Shown: positions 7,990-17,073, numbered from the stretch's first letter. The stretch is 64,000 bases of DNA from QAMX01 sp964515055 (GCA_964515055.1 CAZEUG010000001.1:124001-188000); one strand, 5' to 3'. Notes: generated from the sequence alone by a model not told the origin. Made by a program: numbers and translations.

Positions 7990-9855
7990 TTACGCCTTCG
8001 GCATCAGAAGCCGGATGAAAATACCACCCTGAACCGTCCGATTCTGGAAGCTGCGCTGCTTGGCGGTGGAGGTGAAAAACCAGTCCGTCATCGGGACACG
8101 ATCCGGCGTTTTATCATAGGCCGACCACAGCGGAGCAATCAACGCCTGGAATGCAGCTGCCGTCGTGCAGAGGGAAGCTGACCAGACGAGCCAGTCTGAC
8201 TTCGTGTAGTCAGCGCGGTTGTCCAGCGGCAGACCGAAGCGGTTCTGTCTCTCCACATAGGAGGCGACCTCTGTCTCGGCAACGGACGGGTCGAACAGGT
8301 TCAGGCCGAAAATCGGATCCCAGATCATGTTATATTTCATGCTGAAGGTACCGGGCTGATCAAACGCCAGACGGTAGGAACCGTCGCCGTTGGCAGCCAG
8401 CGTGACCCATTCGTCAGCCATGCGGTGAGCGGCGCTCTCATACGTGCTGCCGTCGCGGTCGGCCATGGCGAGCAGACGGGCGAAGCAGGCGAGTGCGCAG
8501 ATGGATTTCAGCGACAGGTTGCAGTTGTGCGCCAGATGTCCGGCGAAGTCGTCGGTGCAGAGCTGGTTGTCCGGGTTGACGCCGACCTGAACCAGATAGT
8601 CTGCCCAGCGCGTCAGCAGGTCGAGGTGCGAAATCGCGAAGGATGCATCGCCCGAATAGTAGGCGGCGGCATACGCACAGATCAGCATATTGCCGCATTC
8701 CTCAACGGGCATCTGATTCTCCGGGTTCACGCCGTCGCTGTAGACCTGACCGTTGAGCAGCGGATAGCAGCCGGCATCGTGCGGTGCAAAGTCAAACGGC
8801 CATGCATCGGAAGCGGCATACCGGAAAATCGGCCGCAGCATCGCGTTGACCAGCTCCGGCTGGAACAGCAGGAAGAGCGGGATGGACGGATAGGTGACGT
8901 CCACTGTCGCCGCGCAGCCGTTCGAGAAGCATTCCTTGGAGACAAAAATCGGTGCGCCGTCCGCATCCAGACAGAGCTTGTGCGCGGCAATGGCCTGACG
9001 ATAGGCAAGCACCGTCAGCTCCAGATACTGTTCACCGCCCGCAGACAGGCAGCGCTCTGCCAGTGTGTGCGAGAAGGCATCGCAGCGGTGCAGAATGGCA
9101 TGGCAATCGCGGAAGGCGCCAACCAGCATCTCTTCAAACGATTCACCGCAGGAATGCCAGTAGGCATCCACCGGTTCACCGAAATATTCGAGGGAGTGGA
9201 TATCGTCATAAGCGAACGCAAACAGCACGGAGGAGCCGCAGGCGACAGGCGCAGAAACGGCAATACCTTCGGCTTCGCAGGAGGCGGAAGCACCGGCGGC
9301 ATCGGTGGCCAGCCAGAAGTAGCCCCAGTCAATCCGGACATCATCGCCAGAACGGTTCAACGGATGCTGCTCCGTGTTGCCGACACGAACGGCGCAGACG
9401 GAATCCAGATTCCGAACCTCTGCGGCCGTCTCATGCTGACCCTTGTGATCGAGGCAGAGCTCATGGTCGGCAAAAATGCGGAGCGATACCGTGTGCGGCT
9501 TGCCGTCTGTCGTCGAGGCCGTCACGGAGAGATAGGAAACCGGGCGGGAGCAGAGCGCCAGATCAGTCAGAAGCAGCGGTGAGGTGAAGCGCAGCGTCAG
9601 TGCCACACCGGCTGCACAGTAGGTGTAGAATGTGGAAAGATAGTCCATTTCAAAATTCGCCTGCGTCATGGCTTCGCCGGAGCCGCAGCCCATGAAATGG
9701 TAACTCTTGCCATCAATGACGGCTTCACCGACCAGACGGTTTGGTTTTCCCGTCCAGTGGCAGGTGTCATGATCGACCAGTGTATCCGCGGTACACCAGA
9801 CGGAAAAATAGGGATCAATCGTGATCAGCGGGGTGGCAGGTGGTCTCATTTTCAT
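7990..9855 (-). CDS. Glutaminase A-like protein (DUF5127/DUF4965 family), no signal peptide
   Basis: A 621-residue protein starting MKMRPPATPLITIDPYFSVW. This opening, followed by HWTGKPNRLVGEAVIDGKSYHFMG, is the usual start of the GtaA-like fold. The C-terminal half has CGNMLICAYAAAYYSGD, AHNCNLSLKSICALACFARL and MKYNMIWDPIFGLNLF, which match the DUF4965/DUF1793 barrel. Fungal and Bacteroides relatives are generally secreted and longer; this one has no signal peptide, so it is probably cytosolic. The ATG at 9855 lies inside the 3' end of the upstream membrane-protein gene (41-base overlap) with only AAAGGA 12 bases upstream, so translational coupling is likely. Whether the true activity is glutaminase or glycosidase is unknown. 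Confidence 0.8.
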   Translation of the reverse strand: MKMRPPATPLITIDPYFSVWCTADTLVDHDTCHWTGKPNRLVGEAVIDGKSYHFMGCGSGEAMTQANFEMDYLSTFYTYCAAGVALTLRFTSPLLLTDLALCSRPVSYLSVTASTTDGKPHTVSLRIFADHELCLDHKGQHETAAEVRNLDSVCAVRVGNTEQHPLNRSGDDVRIDWGYFWLATDAAGASASCEAEGIAVSAPVACGSSVLFAFAYDDIHSLEYFGEPVDAYWHSCGESFEEMLVGAFRDCHAILHRCDAFSHTLAERCLSAGGEQYLELTVLAYRQAIAAHKLCLDADGAPIFVSKECFSNGCAATVDVTYPSIPLFLLFQPELVNAMLRPIFRYAASDAWPFDFAPHDAGCYPLLNGQVYSDGVNPENQMPVEECGNMLICAYAAAYYSGDASFAISHLDLLTRWADYLVQVGVNPDNQLCTDDFAGHLAHNCNLSLKSICALACFARLLAMADRDGSTYESAAHRMADEWVTLAANGDGSYRLAFDQPGTFSMKYNMIWDPIFGLNLFDPSVAETEVASYVERQNRFGLPLDNRADYTKSDWLVWSASLCTTAAAFQALIAPLWSAYDKTPDRVPMTDWFFTSTAKQRSFQNRTVQGGIFIRLLMPKA

Positions 9856-10702
9856 TGGGTGAACAATCCTTTCTGTCGTTTGTGGTGGTTTCAGATGCAA
9901 CCGGCGCAGCAGCATGGCGCCGGACCTTTGGAATCAGATTTCGGGCAATTTTGCCCTTGCCGCGTGTTTTGACGTAGAAATACCCGATAACGGAAAACAC
10001 GACGGCGCCGATGAAGTTGACGAACAAATCCTTCATGGTGTCAATCAGACCGATGTCGAGATAGCCGCCGAGCGTCTCTGTCCAGTCCTCACCATTGATG
10101 ATGACGCTGTCCGCCTGGACATGGTGGACGACGTTCAGCCCGTCCGGGTCGAGACTGACACTGTTGATGGTGTGAATCACAGTATCCTTCTGCATATCGA
10201 TATGCAGAAGCTGATCGGCAGAGAATTCAAAAAATTCCCAGAGCACACCAATCGTCATGGAAAAGCAGAAGGCGACAACGGCCAGGAAGAACGGCGACAA
10301 ATGAAAGGAAATCTGTTCATCGCGGTTCAGAAGATCGACCAGAGAGAAACCGACCGCAGCCATGAGAAACCCGGTGGTGGTGTGCAGCATGGCATCCCAG
10401 AAGGGAACCTTTGTGAAAAATGAGGAAATTTCTCCGAGAATTTCTGCTGCGAAGATAAAGCAGAAGACGATATTCCGGAGAAGCGGCGGCAGATCCAGCC
10501 CGAGGCGATTTCCAAGAAAGCCCGGAACAGCAAACAACACCAGCGTCAGCAACCCGATGAATACGTTTTCGTAGTTGCCGAGCCACAGCTGACGGAAAAT
10601 GATGACGACAACAATGGCTGACAGGATGCTCCGGACGATGGAACGATCCTGCTGCTGATCCCACAGCATATGAGCGCGCGACGATTTGCGGCATCGTTTC
10701 AT
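9815..10702 (-). CDS. Polytopic membrane protein, YjdF/DUF2238-like
   Basis: A 295-residue membrane protein with about six hydrophobic segments (for example SAIVVVIIF, FIGLLTLVLFAVPGFLG, NIVFCFIFAAEILG, FFLAVVAFCFSMTIGVLWEFFEF). The pattern FWDAMLHTTTGFLMAAVGFSLV resembles the D-x-x-LH-x-x-x-GF core of YjdF/DUF2238 proteins, whose function is not established. The C-terminus is charged and its last 13 codons overlap the next gene, so this tail may matter mainly for coupling. AGGGAGG lies about 10 bases before the ATG at 10702. The gene has its own promoter. Family assignment is moderate. Confidence 0.65.
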   Translation of the reverse strand: MKRCRKSSRAHMLWDQQQDRSIVRSILSAIVVVIIFRQLWLGNYENVFIGLLTLVLFAVPGFLGNRLGLDLPPLLRNIVFCFIFAAEILGEISSFFTKVPFWDAMLHTTTGFLMAAVGFSLVDLLNRDEQISFHLSPFFLAVVAFCFSMTIGVLWEFFEFSADQLLHIDMQKDTVIHTINSVSLDPDGLNVVHHVQADSVIINGEDWTETLGGYLDIGLIDTMKDLFVNFIGAVVFSVIGYFYVKTRGKGKIARNLIPKVRRHAAAPVASETTTNDRKDCSPNENETTCHPADHD

Positions 10703-10744
10703 GGCCGTGTACCTCCCTCCAGAATGTTTGCTGCCCTGAAAATA

Positions 10745-10773
10745 ATTATATCATCAATGCACCGGAAAAGCAA
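10745..10773 (-). promoter_or_regulatory. Promoter of the YjdF-like/glutaminase-A-like operon
   Basis: On the minus strand TTGCTT (10773-10768), 17 bases, TATAAT (10750-10745), about 40 bases before the start codon at 10702. Confidence 0.75.
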
Positions 10774-10795
10774 GAACAAACCGACAAAAGGTGAC

Positions 10796-10832
10796 AAAAC
10801 GCCTGCCGCTGACCTGGGGAAAGCGGCAGGCG
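10796..10832 (-). terminator. Terminator of the ctsR-clpC operon
   Basis: CGCCTGCCGCT (10800-10810) pairs perfectly with AGCGGCAGGCG (10822-10832). On the minus strand GTTTTG follows. It lies six bases past the clpC stop. Confidence 0.85.
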
Positions 10833-10838
10833 AAGAGT

Positions 10839-13322
10839 TCAGGCTTCAGCTGTTCCGTTGGAGACGGTTTGCGCAGTGATGGTTATGCGGCCGTCCTCGG
10901 CGGACAGCACCACGGTATCACCGGGTGAAATGGTTCGGTCGAGCAGCTGCTCGGAGAGCGGATCCTCCACCAGCGAACGGATGGTTCTCCGCAGCGGACG
11001 CGCCCCGTACACGGGGTCGTACCCGGCGGTGGCCAGCAGCGCAACGGCTGCATCGTCCCACTGCAAACTGACCTGCAGCTCCTCCAAACGTCCGGCCAGC
11101 CCGGCCAGCATATGGACGGCGATTTGCCGGATATCTGTTTCGGTCAGCTTGGCGAAGACAATGATGTCATCGATGCGGTTCAGAAATTCGGGGCGGAAGG
11201 TGTGCTTCAGCTCCTCCATGACAATGTCGCGCACGTTCCGGTTCTCATCGGAAACCGGCGCAAAGCCGAGCGGGTGATTCTGACGGACAATACTGCCCGC
11301 GCCGACGTTGGAAGTCATTACAATGATCGCATTGCGGAAGCTGACATGACGCCCCTGACCATCCGTCAGAACGCCGTCTTCCATGATTTGCAGGAGGATG
11401 TTGAACACATCCGGATGCGCCTTCTCAATCTCGTCAAACAGAATCACGCTGTAGGGCTTCCGACGGACACGCTCCGTGAGCTGCCCGCCCTCTTCAAAGC
11501 CGACATACCCCGGTGGCGAACCGACCATCCGGCTGACGGTGTGCTTTTCCATATATTCGGACATATCAAAGCGGATCATGGCCGATTCATCGCCGAACAG
11601 ACTTTCCGCCAGCGCCTTGCACAGCTCCGTTTTGCCGACGCCGGTCGGCCCCAGAAAGAGGAAGGAGCCGAGCGGACGCTTTGGATCCTTGAGCCCGGCA
11701 CGGCCACGGCGAATGGCCCGGGCGACTGCGGTGACGGCTTCATCCTGCCCGATCACACGGGCGTGCAGCGTGGATTCCATATGCAGCAGGCGTTCACCCT
11801 CCGTCTCCGTCAGCCGACGAATTGGAATTCCGGTCCAGGCGGCAATGATCCCGGCGATGTCGTCCGCACCGATGGAATCGGCGTGCTTTGTCGATGCACT
11901 CTGCCAGGTCGAACGGCGCGCCTCAAGAAGCTCTTTTTTACGCGATTCTTCATCGCGCAGCGCAGCGGCCTTTTCAAAATCCTGGGCGCGGACAGCTTCC
12001 TCCTTCTCGACTGACAGCTGTGCAATTTCATCGGCCAGCCCCTTCAGATCGGACGGCGGCGTCAGGGTGGACAGCCGCGCTTTTGCGGCGGCCTCATCGA
12101 TCAGATCAATGGCCTTGTCCGGCAAAAACCGGTCGTTCAGATACCGCGCCGACAGGCGGACGGCGGCCTCAATCGCCTCATCCGGAATCTTGATCTTGTG
12201 ATGCGCCTCGTAGCGGTCACGCAGCCCCTTCAAAATCAGGATACTGTCGGCCTCCGATGGCTCACCGATCTGCACCGGCTGGAAACGGCGTTCCAGCGCC
12301 GCATCCTTTTCAATGTGCTTCTTGTATTCATCGAATGTCGTTGCACCGATCACCTGAATTTCGCCGCGTGCCAGAGCAGGCTTCAGAATGTTGGCCGCAT
12401 CAATTGCGCCCTCTGCGCCGCCCGCACCGATCAGCGTGTGGATTTCGTCGATGAACAGAATAATGTTCCCGGCCTTTTTGACTTCATCGAGAATGGCGCG
12501 GATGCGCTCCTCGAATTCTCCGCGGTATTTCGTTCCTGCGATGGTTCCGGCGAGATCGAGTGTGAAAATCTGCCGATCCTTCAGATTTTCCGGAATGTCG
12601 CCCAAAACGATTTTCTGTGCCAGCCCTTCCACAACGGCTGTTTTGCCGACGCCGGGCTCACCGATGAGCACGGGGTTGTTCTTGGTTCGACGGGAAAGAA
12701 TCTGAATCACACGGTTGATTTCCTCTGTCCGGCCGATGACCGGATCCAGACTGGAATCAGCGGCCATGGCGTTCAGATTGCGGGCGTACTCATGCAGCAG
12801 CTTCGGCTCACCGCCGGACGATGGCCGACCGTTTCCGGAAACGGCTCCGCCCTGCGCGGGGGCGGCCTCCGGTGTACTGTCGTGCTCACCACCGCCGACA
12901 GCCTTCAGCACGCATTCGGCGATTTTGCGCAGGTCGCCGCACAGCTCATAGAGAATGCGCGCACCGAGATTTTCCCGTTCGCGGAGGATGCCGAGCAGAA
13001 TGTGCTCGGTTCCGATGTAGTTGTGGCGCAGCCGCACCGCCTCGTCCGAGGCGTAGTTCAGAATCAGCTTCGAACGCGGCGTCAAATCCTGCGGCTTGTC
13101 TCCGGCGGTTCCGAACCCGATATCCTCGCGGATGCGCTCCGCAACGTCGTTGGCCGTGACGCCAAGACCGGTCAGCACCCGCGCAGCGACGCCCTCCTGC
13201 TCCTGTAGCAGGCCGAGCAGGAGATGCTCACTCCCGATATAGCTGTGTCCCATTTCAACCGCAGCGGCGTAAGCCAGACTGATGGCACGGTTGGCGCGCT
13301 GCGTAAAACGTTTGTCTGTCAT
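10839..13322 (-). CDS. clpC: ATP-dependent Clp protease ATP-binding subunit ClpC
   Basis: An 827-residue AAA+ unfoldase that feeds proteins, including phosphoarginine-tagged ones, to ClpP. The N domain (about 1-145) starts with two repeated Clp_N modules (SYIGSEHLLLGLL, NYIGTEHILLGIL). The first AAA module has GEPGVGKTAVVEG. A UVR motif (VEKEEAVRAQDFEKAAALRDEE) follows near residue 440, as expected for ClpC rather than ClpB. The second AAA module has GPTGVGKTELCKA and the HPLGFAP loop that docks ClpP. It is the last gene of the CtsR operon; an AGAGG site precedes the ATG. Complete and normal in length. Confidence 0.97.
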   Translation of the reverse strand: MTDKRFTQRANRAISLAYAAAVEMGHSYIGSEHLLLGLLQEQEGVAARVLTGLGVTANDVAERIREDIGFGTAGDKPQDLTPRSKLILNYASDEAVRLRHNYIGTEHILLGILRERENLGARILYELCGDLRKIAECVLKAVGGGEHDSTPEAAPAQGGAVSGNGRPSSGGEPKLLHEYARNLNAMAADSSLDPVIGRTEEINRVIQILSRRTKNNPVLIGEPGVGKTAVVEGLAQKIVLGDIPENLKDRQIFTLDLAGTIAGTKYRGEFEERIRAILDEVKKAGNIILFIDEIHTLIGAGGAEGAIDAANILKPALARGEIQVIGATTFDEYKKHIEKDAALERRFQPVQIGEPSEADSILILKGLRDRYEAHHKIKIPDEAIEAAVRLSARYLNDRFLPDKAIDLIDEAAAKARLSTLTPPSDLKGLADEIAQLSVEKEEAVRAQDFEKAAALRDEESRKKELLEARRSTWQSASTKHADSIGADDIAGIIAAWTGIPIRRLTETEGERLLHMESTLHARVIGQDEAVTAVARAIRRGRAGLKDPKRPLGSFLFLGPTGVGKTELCKALAESLFGDESAMIRFDMSEYMEKHTVSRMVGSPPGYVGFEEGGQLTERVRRKPYSVILFDEIEKAHPDVFNILLQIMEDGVLTDGQGRHVSFRNAIIVMTSNVGAGSIVRQNHPLGFAPVSDENRNVRDIVMEELKHTFRPEFLNRIDDIIVFAKLTETDIRQIAVHMLAGLAGRLEELQVSLQWDDAAVALLATAGYDPVYGARPLRRTIRSLVEDPLSEQLLDRTISPGDTVVLSAEDGRITITAQTVSNGTAEA

Positions 13323-13400
13323 GTGAGACCTCTTTTCTCCGCACGCATTCTGAACCGAACGGAGCGCCCGGCGGCGGACGGACGCCTCGAAATGCAGGGG

Positions 13401-14453
13401 TTACGCCAGACGCTCACGCAGCAGCGTGGCACGGGCTTCATCGCGCTGCTCTGCATTGGCGGGCAGCATGGCATTCAGACAGAGCGTGGCGGGCTGAATA
13501 TCAAAGAGCAGCGCGTTCACCGTCTGAATATCGCCGGGAATCAGGCCGAGCGAAATGCCAAACCGTTCATCGCTGAGCAGCGTCATGGCGTCGTCGGCGG
13601 AAATCAGTCGCGCCGCCTTCAGAATGGCGTGGGAACGGCAGACGCGGTCCTCCAGCTGCAAACGGCTGCTTTCCAGAAGCGTCTGACGCGCCGCCCGTTC
13701 CTCCTGAATGATCTGCGCGACAATCTCCCGCAGATTGTCGCAGAGCTCCTGTTCGGTAGACCCAAGCGACATCCGGTTGGAAATCTGATACAGATGGCCG
13801 GATTCGCGGCTGCCCTCGCCGTAATACCCGCGAATGACCAGTCCCAGATTGCCGGCCTCGTTCATCAACGCCTTCAGACGGCCGTTGGCGGCCAGGAGCG
13901 GCAGATGCAGCATGACCGATACACGCATCCCGCAGCCGAGATTGGTCGGGCAGTGCGTCAGATATCCGAGCTTTTCATCGAACGCATAGTGCAGGTCTTC
14001 GCGATTCAGCCCCTCATCCAGCACCTGATCCAGCGCCACGGCACAGGCGAGACATTCGTTGATGCAGAAGCCGGAGCCCATGACCTGCAGGCGGAGGTGA
14101 TCCTCTTCGTTGATCATGACGGAAATGCCCTCGTCGGCCGACAGACAGAGCGCACGGGGCAAGGTGCTCTTGGCAAATTCCGGCGAGATCAGATGACGTT
14201 CGACCAGACTGACCCGCTCCGCATCGGAAAGTGATGCCGACTTCCGGAAGGCAAAGAGCCCGGAAAACACCGGATTTTCCATCAGCTGGCGATTGAATGC
14301 GGAGACGACCTTTTCGGCGTCCTCCGGATTCTGCCGGGCGGGAAACGGAATGCCGTCTAAGTTGCGAGCCAGACGGATGCGTGTGCTGACAACAATATCA
14401 CCGTCCGAACCGGAACGGTTGAGCCATTGATTCAGTTGATTGTTATTTTCCAT
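13401..14453 (-). CDS. mcsB: Protein-arginine kinase McsB
   Basis: A 350-residue phosphagen-kinase-fold enzyme that phosphorylates arginines on damaged proteins and on CtsR, marking them for ClpCP. The signature VVSTRIRLARNLDGIPFP opens the catalytic domain, and the NEEDHLRLQ loop, typical of the family, is intact near residue 120. Length matches Bacillus McsB (about 360). It lies between mcsA and clpC, the standard order. Confidence 0.96.
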   Translation of the reverse strand: MENNNQLNQWLNRSGSDGDIVVSTRIRLARNLDGIPFPARQNPEDAEKVVSAFNRQLMENPVFSGLFAFRKSASLSDAERVSLVERHLISPEFAKSTLPRALCLSADEGISVMINEEDHLRLQVMGSGFCINECLACAVALDQVLDEGLNREDLHYAFDEKLGYLTHCPTNLGCGMRVSVMLHLPLLAANGRLKALMNEAGNLGLVIRGYYGEGSRESGHLYQISNRMSLGSTEQELCDNLREIVAQIIQEERAARQTLLESSRLQLEDRVCRSHAILKAARLISADDAMTLLSDERFGISLGLIPGDIQTVNALLFDIQPATLCLNAMLPANAEQRDEARATLLRERLA

Positions 14454-14495
14454 AAACAGTCTTCATTCCCTTCGTGTTCTGACAATGCGCATGGC

Positions 14496-15032
14496 TCATT
14501 CAGCCTGCGTCTGTGGTGCATCCCCGTTGGATGCCTCGGACTGCTTCAGTGCATTGATCCGGTCGCGCAGCACGGCAGCCTGTTCGAAATTTTCGGTCTG
14601 GATGGCTTCCTGCAGCTCCTTCTTCAGCTGCTCCATCTGACGGCGCGCCTCTTCCGCCGGGTCGGTCACCTTCTGCGCCGACAGCGGAATCCGCCCGCGG
14701 TGCGTCACATGGCCGTGCAGCTTGGCGATATAGGGCGCGAGCATGGCGTCAAATGTTTGGTAACAGGCCGGACAACCGGCATACCCGGTCTTGGCAATGT
14801 CTGCGGAGGTCGCACCGCAGAGCGGACAGACACGCCGCACCGGTGCAATGGCACTGCGCAGCGCACTGGTCAGCAGCGAACCGATGCTGCTGAGGGACTC
14901 CAGCCCGTTGAAAACGCCGTGTGCCGATTCGGAGGCACAGACCGGACAGAGGTGCATCTCCGTCAACTGGCCGTTCAGGTTCTGTTTATAATGATATGTG
15001 GCTGTATTCTTTTTGCAACGATCGCAAAGCAT
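14496..15032 (-). CDS. mcsA: McsA, activator of McsB (zinc-finger/UVR protein)
   Basis: A 178-residue protein with four Cys pairs: MLCDRCKKN, LCPVCASE, VCPLCGAT and GCPACYQT. These should bind zinc. A C-terminal UVR motif (LKKELQEAIQTENFEQAAVLRDRI) follows. McsA binds and activates the arginine kinase McsB and modulates CtsR. The gene starts eight bases past the ctsR stop, with AAAGG inside the end of ctsR acting as ribosome binding site, so the two are coupled. Confidence 0.94.
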   Translation of the reverse strand: MLCDRCKKNTATYHYKQNLNGQLTEMHLCPVCASESAHGVFNGLESLSSIGSLLTSALRSAIAPVRRVCPLCGATSADIAKTGYAGCPACYQTFDAMLAPYIAKLHGHVTHRGRIPLSAQKVTDPAEEARRQMEQLKKELQEAIQTENFEQAAVLRDRINALKQSEASNGDAPQTQAE

Positions 15033-15040
15033 AGTTCATC

Positions 15041-15505
15041 TCACCTTTCTGAATGCTGCGCACAAGCGAGCAGACACTGTTTCATAATGGAAGCGCGGAC
15101 GGCGTCACGTGATTCACGCGGCAGGTCGCGCAGCACGGCATCCGAAAAAGCCGCATGAATGACGGAAGCTGTTTGAAGGTCGAGTACACCGTCGGCCAGC
15201 AGATTTTGCAGAAAAGCAGTGGCCGACTGTGCGTCAATCACAGGGCCGATCGCGTTGATGACGTGCATCATCAACAGTGTCCGATCCATGTGGACGCGGG
15301 TAATCCGGATGTAACCACCGCCGCCGCGCCGACTGTCCACGGTATAGCCGTGCTCCGGCGTGAAGCGCGTGGTCAGGACATAATTGATCTGGCTGGGGAC
15401 GCAGTTGAAATGTTCAGCAAGCTCCCCACGGGAGAGCTGCACTGAACCGTCCTGCCGCTCCAGCTCCTGCTCGATATAATGAGCAATGAGGTCACTGATT
15501 CGCAC
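15041..15505 (-). CDS. ctsR: CtsR, class III heat-shock repressor
   Basis: A 154-residue repressor with a winged-helix N-terminus (ISDLIAHYIEQEL, RGELAEHFNCVPSQINYVL) and the glycine-rich wing RGGGGYIRI, whose arginine is the McsB-sensitive heat sensor in other species. I start it at the GTG at 15505, with GGTGG about eight bases upstream. This gives the same length as the Bacillus protein and avoids 32 spurious N-terminal residues that would be encoded by the promoter and operator. It controls its own operon through the operator at 15520-15542. Confidence 0.95.
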   Translation of the reverse strand: MRISDLIAHYIEQELERQDGSVQLSRGELAEHFNCVPSQINYVLTTRFTPEHGYTVDSRRGGGGYIRITRVHMDRTLLMMHVINAIGPVIDAQSATAFLQNLLADGVLDLQTASVIHAAFSDAVLRDLPRESRDAVRASIMKQCLLACAQHSER

Positions 15506-15519
15506 GTAAACACCACCAA

Positions 15520-15542
15520 TTTGACTTTGACTTTCTTTGACC
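15520..15542 (-). promoter_or_regulatory. CtsR operator (tandem heptad)
   Basis: On the minus strand GGTCAAA-GAA-AGTCAAA (15542-15526) fits the known CtsR consensus RGTCAAA-NAN-RGTCAAA exactly. A third AGTCAAA (15526-15520) overlaps the end by one base. The site covers the predicted transcription start, so CtsR binding should block initiation. Confidence 0.93.
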
Positions 15543-15550
15543 TTGACTAT

Positions 15551-15579
15551 ATTATACACCGCCCAAAACAGGGAAGCAA
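15551..15579 (-). promoter_or_regulatory. Promoter of the ctsR operon
   Basis: Minus strand TTGCTT (15579-15574), 17-base spacer, TATAAT (15556-15551), immediately upstream of the CtsR operator. Confidence 0.85.
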
Positions 15580-15601
15580 GTGGAAAATCGGCGGAATCCA
15601 A

Positions 15602-16001
15602 AGGGCAAAATCACAAAAATCATGACAGTACAAAAATATCGGACGAATTCTCATGATTTCAATGAAATTCGCTGACTTACTTCGAATTTCGCGATTTGAT
15701 CAAAATCTGACCTTTGCTCTGATGCTGCGTGCGGACGGCGAAAACGGTTCCGATGGCGCACAGAAGCGGGGAACAGGGAACCGTCCGGGGACAATGGTTC
15801 CAAACAGAGCGGCCGGGACATTTGCAGCAACGGTGTGTGATGACCGGCGGAAAAATCATTCGCAGTTTTCATGAATATTCCTTTCGACAAAGTGTGCATC
15901 CGGCGCAGGTTTCAGCGGGTGGTATGCTTATTTTGCACAGCTCGGAGAGGAAGTATACAAAATGATTTTCAAAAAGTTCCGAATTATCATGGCAGAGGGG
16001 G
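15602..16001. other. Intergenic stretch between divergent ctsR and ferredoxin operons
   Basis: About 400 bases without a gene I can support. A minus-strand frame from ATG 15870 (MKTANDFSAGHH...) has AAGGA six bases upstream and runs about 73 codons to 15651. Its composition (proline, serine and arginine rich, no domain) and lack of a clear promoter argue against it. A weak inverted repeat (GGAACC/GGTTCC, about 15776-15802) is present. Otherwise I see nothing. Confidence 0.4.
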
Positions 16002-16029
16002 TTGATTTTTTAGAGATTCATGGTAAAAT
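16002..16029 (+). promoter_or_regulatory. Promoter of the ferredoxin-trmN6-rsmI genes
   Basis: TTGATT (16002-16007), 16-base spacer, TAAAAT (16024-16029), 35 bases ahead of the ferredoxin ATG. Confidence 0.6.
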
Positions 16030-16063
16030 ATAGGTATCACTCTGAGATAGGGGGCTTTTATCC

Positions 16064-16234
16064 ATGGCTTACGTTATCGGTGAAGACTGCATTTCCTGCG
16101 GCGCTTGCGAAGCAGAATGCCCGGTCTCTGCGATTTCGCAGGGCGAAGACAGATATGTCATCGATCCGGAGGTCTGCGTCGAATGCGGCGCATGCGCCGG
16201 TGTCTGCCCGGTTGATGCACCGAAGCAGCAGTAA
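16064..16234 (+). CDS. 2[4Fe-4S] ferredoxin
   Basis: A 56-residue clostridial-type ferredoxin. It has two classic cluster motifs, CISCGACEAECP and CVECGACAGVCP, each C-x2-C-x2-C-x3-C-P, so it should carry two low-potential [4Fe-4S] clusters for cytosolic electron transfer. AGGGGG lies nine bases before the ATG. The C-terminus PVDAPKQQ is normal. It is the first gene of a transcript continuing into the methyltransferase genes. Confidence 0.95.
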   Translation: MAYVIGEDCISCGACEAECPVSAISQGEDRYVIDPEVCVECGACAGVCPVDAPKQQ

Positions 16235-16333
16235 TCAGCGCGACTTGCGGGGTTTACAGGGGCAGTGCGGCCAATGCCGCCTGCCCCGTCTCCGTATTCA
16301 GCCGGATTTTTTTGTCCCCTGGAGGGATTCTTT

Positions 16334-17056
16334 TTGGAAACGTTATGGAATGGCCTGACCTTTCGCAGCCCGGCCGCCTGTCAGAGCATCACAACGGACA
16401 GCGTCCTGCTGGCGGACTTTGCCGCAGAATCGCTTGATGAAAAGCGCATCCGTGCCTGCGATCTCTGCTGTGGCAGCGGGCTGATCACATTGCTGATGGC
16501 CGCCCGATGTCCGCGAGTGTCGTTTTGCGGGCTGGATGTCGATCCACAGGCCTGCGCGGACTATCAACAGAACGCCGCCGACAACGGCCTGACCCATCGC
16601 ATGGAGACAATCTGCACCAACCTGTCCGATGTGCGCAATCGACTGCAGCCAGGCAGCTTTCAGGCCGTTGTGACCAACCCGCCGTATTTTGAACCGACTC
16701 GCGGTGCCGCCTCTCCGAACCCGGCCAGACAGCTGGCGCGGCAGGGCTGCTCGCTGAAAACGGTGCTGGCTTCGTCCGCCTACCTGCTCAACGGCCGCGG
16801 AACGCTCTTTCTGAGCTTCCCGGTTTCCCGCCTGGCCGAGCTGTTCTGTACCATGTCAGCTGCCGGAATCGAACCGAAACGGTTGCGTCTTGTCGCGCAT
16901 ACGGCGGAAGCCGCGCCGTCTGTTGCACTGGTCAGCGGGACCCCCGGTGCCGCTGCCGGTCTGCGCTGCGAACCGCTGCTGATATTGTATGACCGGCAGG
17001 GGCAGATGACGCCGGCCTGTGCCGCAGCCTATGGACAAACCGGCCATGAAACATAA
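16334..17056 (+). CDS. trmN6: tRNA1(Val) (adenine-37-N6)-methyltransferase-like protein (YabB/TrmN6)
   Basis: A 240-residue class I SAM methyltransferase. GGAGGGA at 16321-16327 sits seven bases before a TTG at 16334 that begins LETLWNGLTF, so I choose this rare start over the upstream ATG, which would translate the ribosome binding site. Motif I is ACDLCCGSGLITLLMA, the acidic SAM-ribose residue is in FCGLDVDPQA, and VVTNPPYF is the NPPY motif of base-N6 methyltransferases. The adjacent rsmI reproduces the yabB-yabC arrangement of Bacilli. Exact substrate is inferred from family. Confidence 0.85.
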   Translation: METLWNGLTFRSPAACQSITTDSVLLADFAAESLDEKRIRACDLCCGSGLITLLMAARCPRVSFCGLDVDPQACADYQQNAADNGLTHRMETICTNLSDVRNRLQPGSFQAVVTNPPYFEPTRGAASPNPARQLARQGCSLKTVLASSAYLLNGRGTLFLSFPVSRLAELFCTMSAAGIEPKRLRLVAHTAEAAPSVALVSGTPGAAAGLRCEPLLILYDRQGQMTPACAAAYGQTGHET

Positions 17057-17073
17057 AAGGAGCTTGCAGCAAG

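Noticed and set aside
15651..15899. Possible small minus-strand gene (MKTANDF start at 15870)
   Set aside because: It has a fair ribosome binding site, but low-complexity composition, no domain and no promoter; kept only as a note.
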